64,000 nt of DNA from Bog-473 sp963719485 (GCA_963719485.1 OY970387.1:4154001-4218000), one strand, 5' to 3'. Positions 37,167-45,910 are shown, counted from the first letter of the stretch. Numbers and translations are program-made. Notes: a model not told the origin generated them from the letters alone.

Positions 37167-37748
37167 ATGCGCCCCCTACCAAGTTCGATAGCCGAAAAGT
37201 TGGCCGCGTCAGCTTCCTTGTTCGCAGAATCCGGGCTCGAGGGCACGACCATGCACGATGTTGCTCGGGCCACTGGCGTACCCAAGGCGACGCTCTACTA
37301 CTACTTTTCAGGTAAAGAAGACCTCTTCGCCCACCTCTTGGCTAATGGCTTGGAGTTGGTGCAGCAGGAGGTCTCCAGAGCACTCGAGGTTGATGCACCG
37401 GCCAACCATCAAATCGAGGCCGTAATCGAGGCTCAGTTCAGGATCATGAACAAATACCCCGACGTGGCGCGCGCGATGTTCTCCGAACTCTCCAGAGCCG
37501 ACCGGATTCCCGAGATCCGAGCTGCGGTGATCGCGGCTTACCAGGCACCTGTCGCCCAACTGCTCTCTGCGGGCGAGAGCGATCATTCCCTTCGCGAACT
37601 CGATGATCTCGAAGAGGCCACAATGGCGATCTTTGGCTCTGTTGCTATGACCGGCATGTATTACCTGGCCCGGAACGAGAAGGTGCCTGACGAGGCAGCC
37701 CATAGAATCGCCCGCTTATTTCTCCGCGGAATTGCGACAAGCAGATGA
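37167..37748 (+). CDS. TetR-family regulator, coupled to P450
   Basis: A 193-aa TetR protein. The helix-turn-helix reads SASLFAESGLEGTTMHDVARATGVPKATLYYYFSGKEDLF (residues about 14-53). It is transcribed with the P450 gene, whose ATG overlaps its stop, and divergent from the ADH-ALDH pair. It is probably the local repressor of both transcripts through the 54-bp gap. Confidence 0.9.
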   Translation: MRPLPSSIAEKLAASASLFAESGLEGTTMHDVARATGVPKATLYYYFSGKEDLFAHLLANGLELVQQEVSRALEVDAPANHQIEAVIEAQFRIMNKYPDVARAMFSELSRADRIPEIRAAVIAAYQAPVAQLLSAGESDHSLRELDDLEEATMAIFGSVAMTGMYYLARNEKVPDEAAHRIARLFLRGIATSR

Positions 37749-38938
37749 CGACTTTTGACCCACAGAGCCAAGAGGTCCAACTCAACCCTTACCCATATTA
37801 CGAAGCGCTGCGTGCTGACGGTCCTGTCTACAGAGATCAAGAGAATAACTTCTGGGCGGTCCATCGCTTCGCCGATGTCTGGGCAGCGATCCAGAATACC
37901 GGCGCGTTCTCATCGGCCCAAGGCGTTGCGCTGAGCGGAGACGAGGGAGAGGGCGAACAGGATCAAGATCTTCCTTCTGTTTTGCTTACAACGGACCCGC
38001 CGAAGCACACCAAACTCCGCAAGGTCGTCAACCGCGCCTTTACTCCGCGCCGAGTCGCTTCGATGCAGGCTGCCGTCGAGGATCTCACGATCTCCTTGCT
38101 CGAACCGGTAGTCGAGGAAGTCTCTTTCGATCTGGTGGAGCATCTCGCAGGTCCACTACCAACGTTCGTCATCGCCGACCTCCTCGGTCTTCCGCGAGAT
38201 GACTACGAGCAGTTTCGCTACTGGTCTGAACAGATGATCAGTGCTGGGGTTGCGGACAACGAAAGGAGGTCGGTGCAGCTTCAGACCACCGCAGCTCTAT
38301 TCGAGTATTTCGCAGGCATAATTAGCGAGCGTCGGCGACGGCCGCGGTCGGATCTGATATCGGCGCTGATCGAGGCTCAGGTCGACGGTGAGCACCTGAG
38401 CGAGCAGGAACTCCTCGGTTTCTGCCTTCTGCTTCTCGTTGCCGGCAACGAGACTACGGTGAACCTGATCGGCAACATGACTCTCGCTTTGGCTCATAAT
38501 GTTGACCAGCAGGCCGCACTTCGTGAAATCCCAGCCTCCCAGGCAGTTGAGGAGTTTCTGCGATTCGACAGCCCGGTTCAAGCCCTCGCACGAACCGTAA
38601 CCGGTGACATCGAGCTTCACGGGAATACGTTGCATGCAGGCGAAAAGCTCTTGCTGCTCTTTGGCGCGGCGAATCGAGACGCTCAGGAGTTCGGCGACGA
38701 TGCGAACAGCCTCAACGTACGCCGGAGGATTCGCCGGCACCTCGCATTTGGCACGGGTGCGCACTACTGCCTGGGGGCAAGCCTCGCGCGGCTTGAGGGA
38801 GCCATCGCCTGCGAGCAGTTGATGAAAGCGCTTCCGTTAATTGCGTTAGCCGGTGAACCTGAGCGCCTGTGTTCGCCTGCCATGCGTGGGCTCCGCCATC
38901 TTCCGATCTTCGGCCGCGGTCGAGGGCTGTCAGCTTGA
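37745..38938 (+). CDS. Cytochrome P450
   Basis: A 397-aa soluble bacterial P450. The I-helix oxygen motif is LLLVAGNETT. The K-helix region reads AVEEFLRFDSP. The heme-binding loop is HLAFGTGAHYCLGASLARLEG with the cysteine ligand. LTTDPPKHTKLRKVV is typical of the N-terminal half. Redox partners are not adjacent; the [3Fe-4S] ferredoxin at 33187 is the obvious candidate. With the divergent ADH and ALDH it makes a hydroxylation-to-acid module that would feed the CoA genes. Confidence 0.95.
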   Translation: MTTFDPQSQEVQLNPYPYYEALRADGPVYRDQENNFWAVHRFADVWAAIQNTGAFSSAQGVALSGDEGEGEQDQDLPSVLLTTDPPKHTKLRKVVNRAFTPRRVASMQAAVEDLTISLLEPVVEEVSFDLVEHLAGPLPTFVIADLLGLPRDDYEQFRYWSEQMISAGVADNERRSVQLQTTAALFEYFAGIISERRRRPRSDLISALIEAQVDGEHLSEQELLGFCLLLLVAGNETTVNLIGNMTLALAHNVDQQAALREIPASQAVEEFLRFDSPVQALARTVTGDIELHGNTLHAGEKLLLLFGAANRDAQEFGDDANSLNVRRRIRRHLAFGTGAHYCLGASLARLEGAIACEQLMKALPLIALAGEPERLCSPAMRGLRHLPIFGRGRGLSA

Positions 38939-39023
38939 GCTCTTCCCTCAATCTCGGTTCTCATGTGTTATGCAAGACTCATTCTGGCTACGATCCAATC
39001 CTTGAATGTGTGCGCGTCAGGAA

Positions 39024-39794
39024 TCATTGTTCCGGTGCATCCATGGCGTCGATGACCGGCCGCGCGAGGTAGCGGAGCTCGTCGGCCGACACACGGCCCG
39101 TGAGGTCGTCCGATGCGGCAAGCCAACCACGAGTACGAGCGGCGTCATCGATCAGGACCCTTTGCGTCGCTGCACGTACCGCCCGCTGAAGGGTGCTTGG
39201 AGCGGTGGCGAGTTCAGCACGGATGGCGCCGTCGGCATCAAGCTGGAGCAACAGGCGGTAAAGGTCGAGCGCATCGCTACTCCGTTTCTCCGGGCGGCTG
39301 GCGCTTCGATCCTGAATGGCGTGCAGTTTCATGGCAAAGAGAGCTGCAGGAGCGGCGAAGGGTCCCGTGGCGCGGACGGTCGGATCGGCTGCTGCCGTGA
39401 GGGTTACCTTCGTCGCCGTGGCGAGTGCCCAGACGTGCGAGGTCGCGAAGAGTGTCTGCTGCTCCGTCAGGCCGTCGAAGGCTGCCTCGCCCACGGGCTG
39501 GACGCCGATGAGTTCGAGCTTGGTCCCGGCCACGTCAACCCGGTGAGTGCCCGTTGGATTGTCCTCGGCGTTGGGGAGCGCCAGCAATGCTTCGACCGCA
39601 TCAGGGTGGGCCGCCTCGTCGATGACTGCGTCGACGTCGCCTGTTGCTCGGTGCGCTTGGCCGAGTCGAGCGGCGACGGCAAGTCCGCCGACTATGACAT
39701 ACCGGTCCAATCCGGACTGACTCAGGCCGTCGACGGCCTTGATCAGCCCAATCATCGCTGGGCCCTGCAAGGTGACTTCAGTGCCAAATGCCAT
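39024..39794 (-). CDS. AbiEii-like nucleotidyltransferase (toxin)
   Basis: A 256-aa protein from the ATG at 39794, which overlaps the end of the AbiEi-like gene; a longer frame to 40511 is only a shadow of that gene. YVIVGGLAVAARLG and RATGDVDAVID form the nucleotidyltransferase motif (GG, then D-x-D) of the AbiEii/MNT toxins. The Lys-rich SSDALDLYRLLLQ region and C-terminal helices fit too. AbiEii-type toxins block growth by modifying tRNA or related targets. It has a decayed twin at 34309-34515. Confidence 0.78.
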   Translation of the reverse strand: MAFGTEVTLQGPAMIGLIKAVDGLSQSGLDRYVIVGGLAVAARLGQAHRATGDVDAVIDEAAHPDAVEALLALPNAEDNPTGTHRVDVAGTKLELIGVQPVGEAAFDGLTEQQTLFATSHVWALATATKVTLTAAADPTVRATGPFAAPAALFAMKLHAIQDRSASRPEKRSSDALDLYRLLLQLDADGAIRAELATAPSTLQRAVRAATQRVLIDDAARTRGWLAASDDLTGRVSADELRYLARPVIDAMDAPEQ

Positions 39795-40827
39795 AGCCCT
39801 CCTTCCAATCCTCGAGGATCTCCCGACCACGCCCCGCGTCCTGGGCGACGTCGAGAGCGACCGCCACCAGTGGCGCTGCTGGCCACCCATCAACTTTGGG
39901 GGTGATGTCGCCCTTATGACGCTCGTTGACGAGGGACGTCGGGGGTACGGCGATGACAGCGGACCCGGCGCCGGGATGCGCTGCGCCGTAGCGGCGGGTA
40001 GCGATGGAGATCTCGACGGGGCCTGCCACGTAGAGATCGAGCGGTCCTTTTCCGGCCGCCGTGACGGGCGCCCCGTATGCAGCAGCGGCAGCGGTACCCG
40101 TGATCCGCCACGACGGCGACGAGGGGTCGCTCCGGACGTGCTGCTTGGGTGAGGGGCGGTCGAGCAGCCAGTTGCGCTCGGTGCGCCAGACGGTCGCCAA
40201 CTCCCAGAAGAGATCTGGACCAATGGCGGCACCACCCTCATCGACCAGGTCCGCCTCGGCCAGTCGCCGGACCGTGGTCGAGATCGTCGAGGGGGCCAGG
40301 CGCAGCTCGCTTCTGTGCCCGTTCGGCGACAGCCGCTCCCCGGGGTGGGTGCAAAGCCAGTACGCGACGGTGATCCCGGACCGCCCGGCAATGGCGGGGA
40401 CGGGCGCCGAGGCCGTCCCACGCTCGGCAGGCGGCACCGCCTGATCGATCCGGATTCCGAGAGCGCTGAGATGGAGCCGCCCGCGGCGGTCGAGCCAGGA
40501 CCAACCGGCATCGGTCAACATCCCCTGCGCCTCGGCTGTGATCTTGTCGGCCACGAGCAGCCGGTGCGCGGCTGTCACAGGGCCGGACGATCCGATCAGT
40601 CGAGCCGCGGTCTGCCCGGTGCAATAGGACACCACCTCCACGGCCAGCTCGAACACTCGATCGTCGACCTTGAGGTCCAACACGCCATCGGGTTCCGGCA
40701 AAGCACGCCGCACGCGGCCCGTGCGTGTTCGGACGTCCGCCTCGATGCCGACCGCTTCGAGGGCCGTCAGGGCGCCGTCCATGGCCTCGGCGAAGAGGTC
40801 TTCTCGAGTCGTCCGGGTGCGTACCAT
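39778..40827 (-). CDS. AbiEi-like antitoxin / winged-helix regulator
   Basis: A 349-aa protein whose stop overlaps the start of the AbiEii-like gene by 17 bp. In the middle, VAYWLCTHPG and LAPSTISTTVRRLAEADLVDE form a clear helix-turn-helix. The C-terminal part (about 235-349) is the type often paired with AbiEii nucleotidyltransferases. By family it should bind its own promoter; a palindrome-like site overlaps its start codon (40826-40850). Assignment to type IV toxin-antitoxin rests on the pairing and fold, so it is moderate. Confidence 0.65.
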   Translation of the reverse strand: MVRTRTTREDLFAEAMDGALTALEAVGIEADVRTRTGRVRRALPEPDGVLDLKVDDRVFELAVEVVSYCTGQTAARLIGSSGPVTAAHRLLVADKITAEAQGMLTDAGWSWLDRRGRLHLSALGIRIDQAVPPAERGTASAPVPAIAGRSGITVAYWLCTHPGERLSPNGHRSELRLAPSTISTTVRRLAEADLVDEGGAAIGPDLFWELATVWRTERNWLLDRPSPKQHVRSDPSSPSWRITGTAAAAAYGAPVTAAGKGPLDLYVAGPVEISIATRRYGAAHPGAGSAVIAVPPTSLVNERHKGDITPKVDGWPAAPLVAVALDVAQDAGRGREILEDWKEGYGIWH

Positions 40828-40850
40828 TCGGTATTTGAGTATACCCGAAT
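40826..40850. promoter_or_regulatory. Candidate autoregulatory operator of the AbiE pair
   Basis: ATTCGG-TAT (40826-40834) and ATACCCGAAT (40841-40850) are inverted arms with a 6-bp spacer TTGAGT. They match completely except for one extra base in the right arm. The site overlaps the start codon of the AbiEi-like gene. Confidence 0.6.
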
Positions 40851-40903
40851 GACGAATTTAGAGAACCCCTTGGAGCAGGCAGAACCCAGGACCCCCGGAT
40901 TAT

Positions 40904-40938
40904 CCCCACTATCGGCGCCCCACTATTTCCCCCACTAT
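40904..40938. repeat. Three direct copies of CCCCACTAT
   Basis: Exact 9-bp copies lie at 40904-40912, 40918-40926 and 40930-40938. They are about 100 bp from the tRNA fragment at 41039, a position where integrase arm-binding sites are found in integrated elements. Confidence 0.6.
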
Positions 40939-41038
40939 CTCAGCGATATGGGGTCGCGATACGCTTAATCCAATAGACAGGCCAAAGATGGAACCCCAGG
41001 CCAGCGGACGTATACGGACGCCCTGGACTGCCCTGCCT

Positions 41039-41084
41039 CGGACTCTTAATCCGCAGGTTTCGGGTTCGAATCCCGAGGGGCGCA
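41039..41084 (+). other. 3' part of a tRNA-Lys(CTT) gene: probable attachment-site scar
   Basis: The sequence has an anticodon stem-loop CGGA-CTCTTAA-TCCG (anticodon CTT), a variable loop, a perfect T-arm TCGGG-TTCGAAT-CCCGA and the 3' acceptor strand GGGGCGC plus discriminator A. No D-arm or 5' acceptor strand lies upstream, so this is not a working tRNA. A displaced tRNA 3' end is what integration of a tRNA-targeting element leaves at the far end. The element would lie to the left. Confidence 0.75.
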
Positions 41085-41177
41085 CTCGAACACAGGCGCA
41101 CTCGAACACAGGCGCACTCGAACACTCGAACACGTTTTGTCGCCAATCAACCGAACCTCCACAGGCGCACTCGAACA
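41079..41177. repeat. 16-bp tandem repeat overlapping the tRNA 3' end
   Basis: GGCGCACTCGAACACA occurs at 41079-41094 and 41095-41110, with a nearly full third copy at 41111-41125. A further copy of ACAGGCGCACTCGAACA stands at 41161-41177. The first copy includes the last bases of the tRNA acceptor strand, so the repeat seems to have grown from the attachment site. From 41178 to 41449 no gene or clear signal is seen. Confidence 0.8.
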
Positions 41178-41449
41178 GCGGAAAAGTGGTCCTGTTCAGA
41201 CGGCGTTTCCGGAAGTGCGTCCTCTTTGTCGGAAGACCGCCGTGAGCGCTGCGTGCGCGAGCGTAGGCGGTCTCTTTGGTCGTCAGCAATATCAAGTCCG
41301 CTTGCCATGAGGCGGGCCATGGACGTTCGGGCAATCCAACGGACCGGGCGTAATTTGATCCGATGACTCCTCAGTACCAACCTCGGGGTTGGAACCGGGG
41401 ACGTCGACAAATGCCGCCCTGTGCGGATCCCCCAAGGACCTGAATCCCA

Positions 41450-42151
41450 ATGTCCGCGGCGCCTCTGGATCATCTCGCGCTGCGGACACTGCTCTTTGCG
41501 GTCGTGGCGGCGAGTAGCCCTCTGGCCCTGGCTTCGATACTTGCTGTGGTCACCAGCACCCGGGGACGGATCAAAGGCGCGGCGTTCGCCATCGGATTCG
41601 TCACCGGACAGGCCTTGTTCTTCATTCTCGCCCTCAGCCTGGGAGCGGTCACAATTAGCAACAACGAGAACCATCCAACGCTGATCGCCGTCCTCGTCAT
41701 CGCGTTCGGCGCCGCTCTGCTCCTGACGGCCATGTGGGTACGCCGGCATCGGACCATGTCCATTTCCGTCCGAAGACCGAGTCCTCGGACCGAGGCACTT
41801 CGTGCTCGCCTCGCGAGCTTGCGACCGCTATCCGCGCTGGCAGTGGGAGCGGGGTTGGGCGTCGGAGGCCCAAAGAGGCTCAGCATTACGATCGCCGTGA
41901 CTGCGATGATCACCGAGTCCGGCGTGGGCGAGGCAGACACCATCGCCCTTGCGCTGCTCTATGTGGGGGTGTCCACCGTTCTCGTATGGGCCGCAGCTCT
42001 CTTCTACGTCCTGCGGGGACAGCAAGCGGCCGAGTGGCTGACTTCTGCCCAACTCTGGATCGTGCGGCACAAGGAGCCACTCACCTTCTACCCCTCAGCG
42101 GTGCTCGGTCTTGTCCTCGTCATCGACGGCGTCGTACAGCTCGTCGGTTGA
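41450..42151 (+). CDS. GAP-family (SfLAP-like) six-helix membrane protein
   Basis: A 233-aa integral membrane protein with about six hydrophobic helices. The first helix has a Pro-Leu-Ala break (ASSPLALASILAVVTS), then GAAFAIGFVTGQALF. GVGGPKRLSITIAVTAMI and the final VLGLVLVIDGVVQLVG are typical of the GAP/Sap family, known for surface lipid (glycopeptidolipid, sulfolipid) transport in mycobacteria. Cargo is unknown here. It converges on the arylsulfatase gene with 31 bp between. Confidence 0.8.
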   Translation: MSAAPLDHLALRTLLFAVVAASSPLALASILAVVTSTRGRIKGAAFAIGFVTGQALFFILALSLGAVTISNNENHPTLIAVLVIAFGAALLLTAMWVRRHRTMSISVRRPSPRTEALRARLASLRPLSALAVGAGLGVGGPKRLSITIAVTAMITESGVGEADTIALALLYVGVSTVLVWAAALFYVLRGQQAAEWLTSAQLWIVRHKEPLTFYPSAVLGLVLVIDGVVQLVG

Positions 42152-42182
42152 GCGACCGCTCGGGGCGTCGTACTGCCTGCGA

Positions 42183-44591
42183 TCACTCTGACAGCGCGTG
42201 GGCCGCCTGGCCGTGTTGGTGCGCCGTGTGGACGTCGAGCTCATCCTGGTCGGTGAGGTGCGGCGTAATGTCAAACACCACTCGTTTGATCGTTCCCGTG
42301 AAAGGGAAGGGTTTCTGGTCCTCGTAGGCGCGATCGACGACGCCGCCATTGTCACGGCCGATGTCCATGCCCGCATAGCCCGAGAAGCGAATCGGCACCG
42401 TAAAGTCCATTCGGCCCTTTCCGATCTGTCGGTCATTGACACGCAAGGTCACGTCGCCACCGGTCGCCGGTTTTGCCGCATCGGCCAAGAACTCCATCCG
42501 CACCGTGATCTCGCCGGCAGGCAAGTCCTCCTCGGCGACCTGTGTGTAGACGAACACGCCCATCATCGAGTAGGTGTGTGTCAGTTTGCCGTTCTTGACA
42601 TAGAGCGTGAATCCCCCGAGGTGGTCCGCCTCGGCCACGATGACGCCTTCTGCACCCCCATCGGGAACGACCAGGTCCGCACTAATGGAGTAGGAACGGT
42701 TGTAGATCCTCGGGATCATGCCGGAAAGAACGTTCTGGACGTCACCGCGGAACTCGAAGGTCGTATCTTCCGCAATGGGAGGCACCAAGCCGAAGAAGGC
42801 CGACATCGCCGCCAGCAGCGGCAACACCTTGTAACGTTCGGCTTCCTGCCAGAACAGATCCTTCAGCTCCTGTACCTTCTCGGGATGATCGACGGCAAGG
42901 TCTTTTGCCTGGGAAAAATCGTCCGGTAGGTAGTAGAGCTCTGCTGGACCAGCATCCGGATCCCAAATTCCCGGCGCATACGGAGCAAGGGCATCGGGCG
43001 TCATCTCCCAGGGGATCCGATCGGTCTTCATGGCCAGCCACCAGCCGTCTTTGTACATGGCGCGGTTGCCCACCGTCTCGAAATACTGCTGCGTGCGGTG
43101 CTCGGGCGCACCTCCGTCGCTGAAGGACGCGCTAAAGGACGAGCCGTGCATCGGTTCTTGTTCGATGCCATCCACTGTTGCGGGCTCGGGTATGCCGGCA
43201 ACGTCGAGAATGGTGGGAGCCACGTCGATGACGTGAGTGAACGGTGTGCGTAGGCCACCGCCGTCTTTGATCCCGCCCGGCCACTGCACGACCAGTGGAT
43301 TGCGAGTCCCGCCAAGATGCGAACCCACCTGCTTGCCCCACTGAAAGGGTGTGGCCCCGGCCCATGCCCAGGCTGCCGAGTAGTGCGGATCCAAGATGGC
43401 ACCGCCCCACTGGTCCAGCCCGCCGTAGCGCTCGGAAAGCTGGAGCTGCATTTCCTCCGTCAACGGGATGCCATTTTGCGTCGTGAGCTCGTTGAAGGAA
43501 CCGGTGATCGTCCCTTCCATGCTGGCCCCGTTGTCGCCCCAAATCCACAGGATGAGGGTGTCGTCGAGCTCACCGAGATCCTCGATGGCGTCGATGACGC
43601 GCCCGACGTTGTAATCCGCGTTCTCCGAGTACCCGGAATAGACCTCCATCTGGCGGGCGTAGAAGGCCTTCAGATTCTCTGGGACGTCGTCCCAGGCCGG
43701 GAACACCTTGTCGCGCGGGGTGAGCTCGGTGCCGGCCGGGACCACCCCGAGCTCTTTCTGACGGGCGAACGTCTCCTCGCGCAGCCTGTCCCAGCCCTGA
43801 TCGAACATGCCCTTGTATTTGTCGGCCCAGGAGTTGGCCACGTGATGAGGCGCATGGCTACAGCCCGTGGAGTAGTAGACGAAGAACGGCTTGTGGGCGT
43901 CCTGGGCACGGACGGCATGGAGCCATTCGATAGTCCGATCCGCCATCGCATCGGGGAAGTAGTACGGGTCATCCTTGTCGTAGTAGCTCTCAGGCGTGCC
44001 GATGATCTTCTGGTTCTCTGCCAGACAGGGATCCCACTGGCTCGAGCCTCCACCCAGGATTCCGTAGAAGTAGTCGAAGCCCCAGCCGTTCGGCCAACGG
44101 TCGAACGGACCGGCAGCACCCTGCTGGCCGTCGGGCGTGAGGTGCCATTTCCCGAAGATGGCGGTGCTGTACCCGTTGTCCCGCAGGATGCGCGGGAATG
44201 GCGCGCAGTCTCGGGGCAAGATGGCCGAGTACCCGGGGAAGCCGCCGGCGAACTCCCCTATCGAGCCGAAACCCACCGAATGATTGTTCCGTCCGGTCAA
44301 CAAAGACGCCCGCGTTGGGGAGCACAGAGCCGTCACGTGGAAGCGGTTGTATCGAATGCCGCCCTCGGCAACGCGTGTCAAGTTGGGTGTCTGGATCGGA
44401 CCACCGAAGGTGCTCGGATTCCCGAATCCGGCGTCGTCGATCAAGACAAGAAATACGTTGGGAGCACCGGCGGGTGGTACGGGGTGCCCGATCAGGTTCC
44501 AGTCCGCTTGCGACCCGTCCAGTGTCTTTCCTATCTTCCCCGCAAAAGCCGGTCGGCGAATCGGGAGCCGGGTGCGGTCGAGCTCGCTCAT
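42183..44591 (-). CDS. Arylsulfatase (type I, formylglycine-dependent)
   Basis: An 802-aa sulfatase. FLVLIDDAGFGN supplies metal-binding aspartates, and LCSPTRASLLTGRN (Cys at about residue 90) is the exact CxPxR site converted to formylglycine. FGKWHL and WIWGDNGASMEG complete the active site. A C-terminal beta-rich extension of about 200 aa is typical of this long arylsulfatase group. No signal peptide is seen. AGGAGAG precedes the ATG. It hydrolyses sulfate esters. The SulP transporter at 55 kb might handle the sulfate, which is inference. Confidence 0.95.
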   Translation of the reverse strand: MSELDRTRLPIRRPAFAGKIGKTLDGSQADWNLIGHPVPPAGAPNVFLVLIDDAGFGNPSTFGGPIQTPNLTRVAEGGIRYNRFHVTALCSPTRASLLTGRNNHSVGFGSIGEFAGGFPGYSAILPRDCAPFPRILRDNGYSTAIFGKWHLTPDGQQGAAGPFDRWPNGWGFDYFYGILGGGSSQWDPCLAENQKIIGTPESYYDKDDPYYFPDAMADRTIEWLHAVRAQDAHKPFFVYYSTGCSHAPHHVANSWADKYKGMFDQGWDRLREETFARQKELGVVPAGTELTPRDKVFPAWDDVPENLKAFYARQMEVYSGYSENADYNVGRVIDAIEDLGELDDTLILWIWGDNGASMEGTITGSFNELTTQNGIPLTEEMQLQLSERYGGLDQWGGAILDPHYSAAWAWAGATPFQWGKQVGSHLGGTRNPLVVQWPGGIKDGGGLRTPFTHVIDVAPTILDVAGIPEPATVDGIEQEPMHGSSFSASFSDGGAPEHRTQQYFETVGNRAMYKDGWWLAMKTDRIPWEMTPDALAPYAPGIWDPDAGPAELYYLPDDFSQAKDLAVDHPEKVQELKDLFWQEAERYKVLPLLAAMSAFFGLVPPIAEDTTFEFRGDVQNVLSGMIPRIYNRSYSISADLVVPDGGAEGVIVAEADHLGGFTLYVKNGKLTHTYSMMGVFVYTQVAEEDLPAGEITVRMEFLADAAKPATGGDVTLRVNDRQIGKGRMDFTVPIRFSGYAGMDIGRDNGGVVDRAYEDQKPFPFTGTIKRVVFDITPHLTDQDELDVHTAHQHGQAAHALSE

Positions 44592-44788
44592 GGGTACTCT
44601 CCTCTCCTATGGGGCAATCGCCCCGAAATAGCGGTGATAACGACCAAGTCGGTGTCGGGCCAGGCTTCGTATGCCTATGGCGGGCCGTGATCGCCGACGC
44701 ACAGGTATGGAGCGCCGACCGCTCATCCAGGACGACGTGCCTTGTCTCTTGGGGGGTTGCGGCTGAGTAATGGGTGACGTGAGCGGAA

Positions 44789-45721
44789 TCATTGAGGTCC
44801 GCCTTGACTCGACACGGCAGCCTCTTCTGGTTCGACTTGCATCGTCAGTTCGTCGAGCGCGGTGTTGAGCTCTCGGACTCGATCCCGCCGCGCCTCGTCA
44901 GCCTCAGCTAGTTCGTCGGCCGTTGGTGACTTCTCACGTGAATGCAGGAGTCGATCAGCCTCGCTGGCAAACATCAAACCACGTAGGGCGGCCGCCGACG
45001 ACGAGGCTGCATGTCGGGTGGCGTCATCGGGGGCGCTCGTTACAAGGCCGTCCAATATTTTCGCGGCATTCTCTACTTGAGTACTCACGGCCTCTCGTCG
45101 CTCCGGCTCAACATCTGTCCCATCCCGAATCAGGAGATCTCGGGCGACCATCGCTTGCTGTAGTGCCGGTCCGGCGTCCCGTCTCCATGTCACAAGAGCT
45201 GCTCGACGAGACCGTGCCTGAAGTAGCAACACCACGCCCACGATCAGGCCGGCAGCGAGGACGATTCCGACCACGATCCAGCCCCAGGGTGTCGATGACG
45301 TCAAGCCGCCCGACGGTGTTGCGGCCGCAATCGTGCTCGAGGTCGATTCTGCGCTCGAGGTCGTCGTGGGCGGGGCCGTCGTCGGTGCCTCGGTGGTGGG
45401 GGTGGTCGTGGGCGGGGCCGTCGTCGGTGCCTCGGTGGTGGGGGTGGTCGTGGGCGGGGCCGTCGTCGGTGCCTCGGTGGTGGGGGTGGTCGTGGGCGGC
45501 AGCGCCACAGAGGGTTTGCTGGTCGGGGTTGTTGACGGCGACCCAGTGGTCGTACTGGGTCTGGTCGCCGGTGGGTTTGTCGACCCCGAACCACATGCGC
45601 TCAGCGTCACCGCAACCAACCCGGCGAGGACGAAGACAAGCGCGTCGCGATGCTTGGATGACCACGGCGCGAGTGGTATGTGGGAAGCAGGCGCGAAGGG
45701 CACGACGTCCGCATCTTCCAT
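44789..45721 (-). CDS. Membrane-anchored protein with Thr/Pro repeats
   Basis: A 310-aa protein. An N-terminal hydrophobic stretch ends in a lipobox, VTLSAC (Cys about 44), so it may be a lipoprotein. Residues 50-140 are Pro/Thr-rich with three 14-aa repeats (PTTTPTTEAPTTAP), which would form an extended wall-spanning stalk. A second hydrophobic helix (WGWIVVGIVLAAGLIVGVVLLLQ, partly shown) follows, then a charged helical C-terminus. No named family recognised. The two membrane segments leave the topology open. Confidence 0.7.
   Translation of the reverse strand: MEDADVVPFAPASHIPLAPWSSKHRDALVFVLAGLVAVTLSACGSGSTNPPATRPSTTTGSPSTTPTSKPSVALPPTTTPTTEAPTTAPPTTTPTTEAPTTAPPTTTPTTEAPTTAPPTTTSSAESTSSTIAAATPSGGLTSSTPWGWIVVGIVLAAGLIVGVVLLLQARSRRAALVTWRRDAGPALQQAMVARDLLIRDGTDVEPERREAVSTQVENAAKILDGLVTSAPDDATRHAASSSAAALRGLMFASEADRLLHSREKSPTADELAEADEARRDRVRELNTALDELTMQVEPEEAAVSSQGGPQ
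45366..45491. repeat. Three tandem 42-bp repeats inside the lipoprotein gene
   Basis: Copies at 45366-45407, 45408-45449 and 45450-45491 are identical in my reading and encode the Thr/Pro 14-mers. Such repeats often vary in number between strains. Confidence 0.85.
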
Positions 45722-45910
45722 GTCGTACTGTCACCTCATTCGGTCTGTCTCTCGTAGCCGACGAATCGATGACCGCCGACGACGTTCAACGGCACGACCA
45801 TGACAGGATTCTTGCGCCATCATTCAAGGTTGGATCGCATCGTCACGGACCAGCGGAACAGCTATCTTCCAAAACGCACGGCAAGGCCGAGCGACAGGTT
45901 GATGATGCAG

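Noticed and set aside
39795..40511. Upstream extension of the AbiEii-like frame
   Set aside because: It overlaps the AbiEi-like gene completely and reads as Pro/Arg/Ser-rich shadow sequence; homology starts at the ATG at 39794.
41020..41090. Complete tRNA gene
   Set aside because: Only anticodon arm, T-arm and 3' acceptor strand exist; no D-arm or matching 5' acceptor strand upstream.
40909..41334. Minus-strand frame across the tRNA fragment and repeats
   Set aside because: Its sequence is a translation of the repeats (CVRVR units); no homology or ribosome site.
44620..44645. ATCGCCCC...GCGGTGAT before the arylsulfatase gene as a regulon site
   Set aside because: The arms differ from the consensus and the spacing is longer than 6 bp.
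44765..44780. Fifth copy of the shared palindrome (GGGTGACGTGAG)
   Set aside because: Only a right half-site is present; no ATCACCC arm 6 bp before it and no -10-like hexamer at the right distance.
45366..45499. CRISPR-like array
   Set aside because: The repeats are contiguous 42-bp coding units without spacers.
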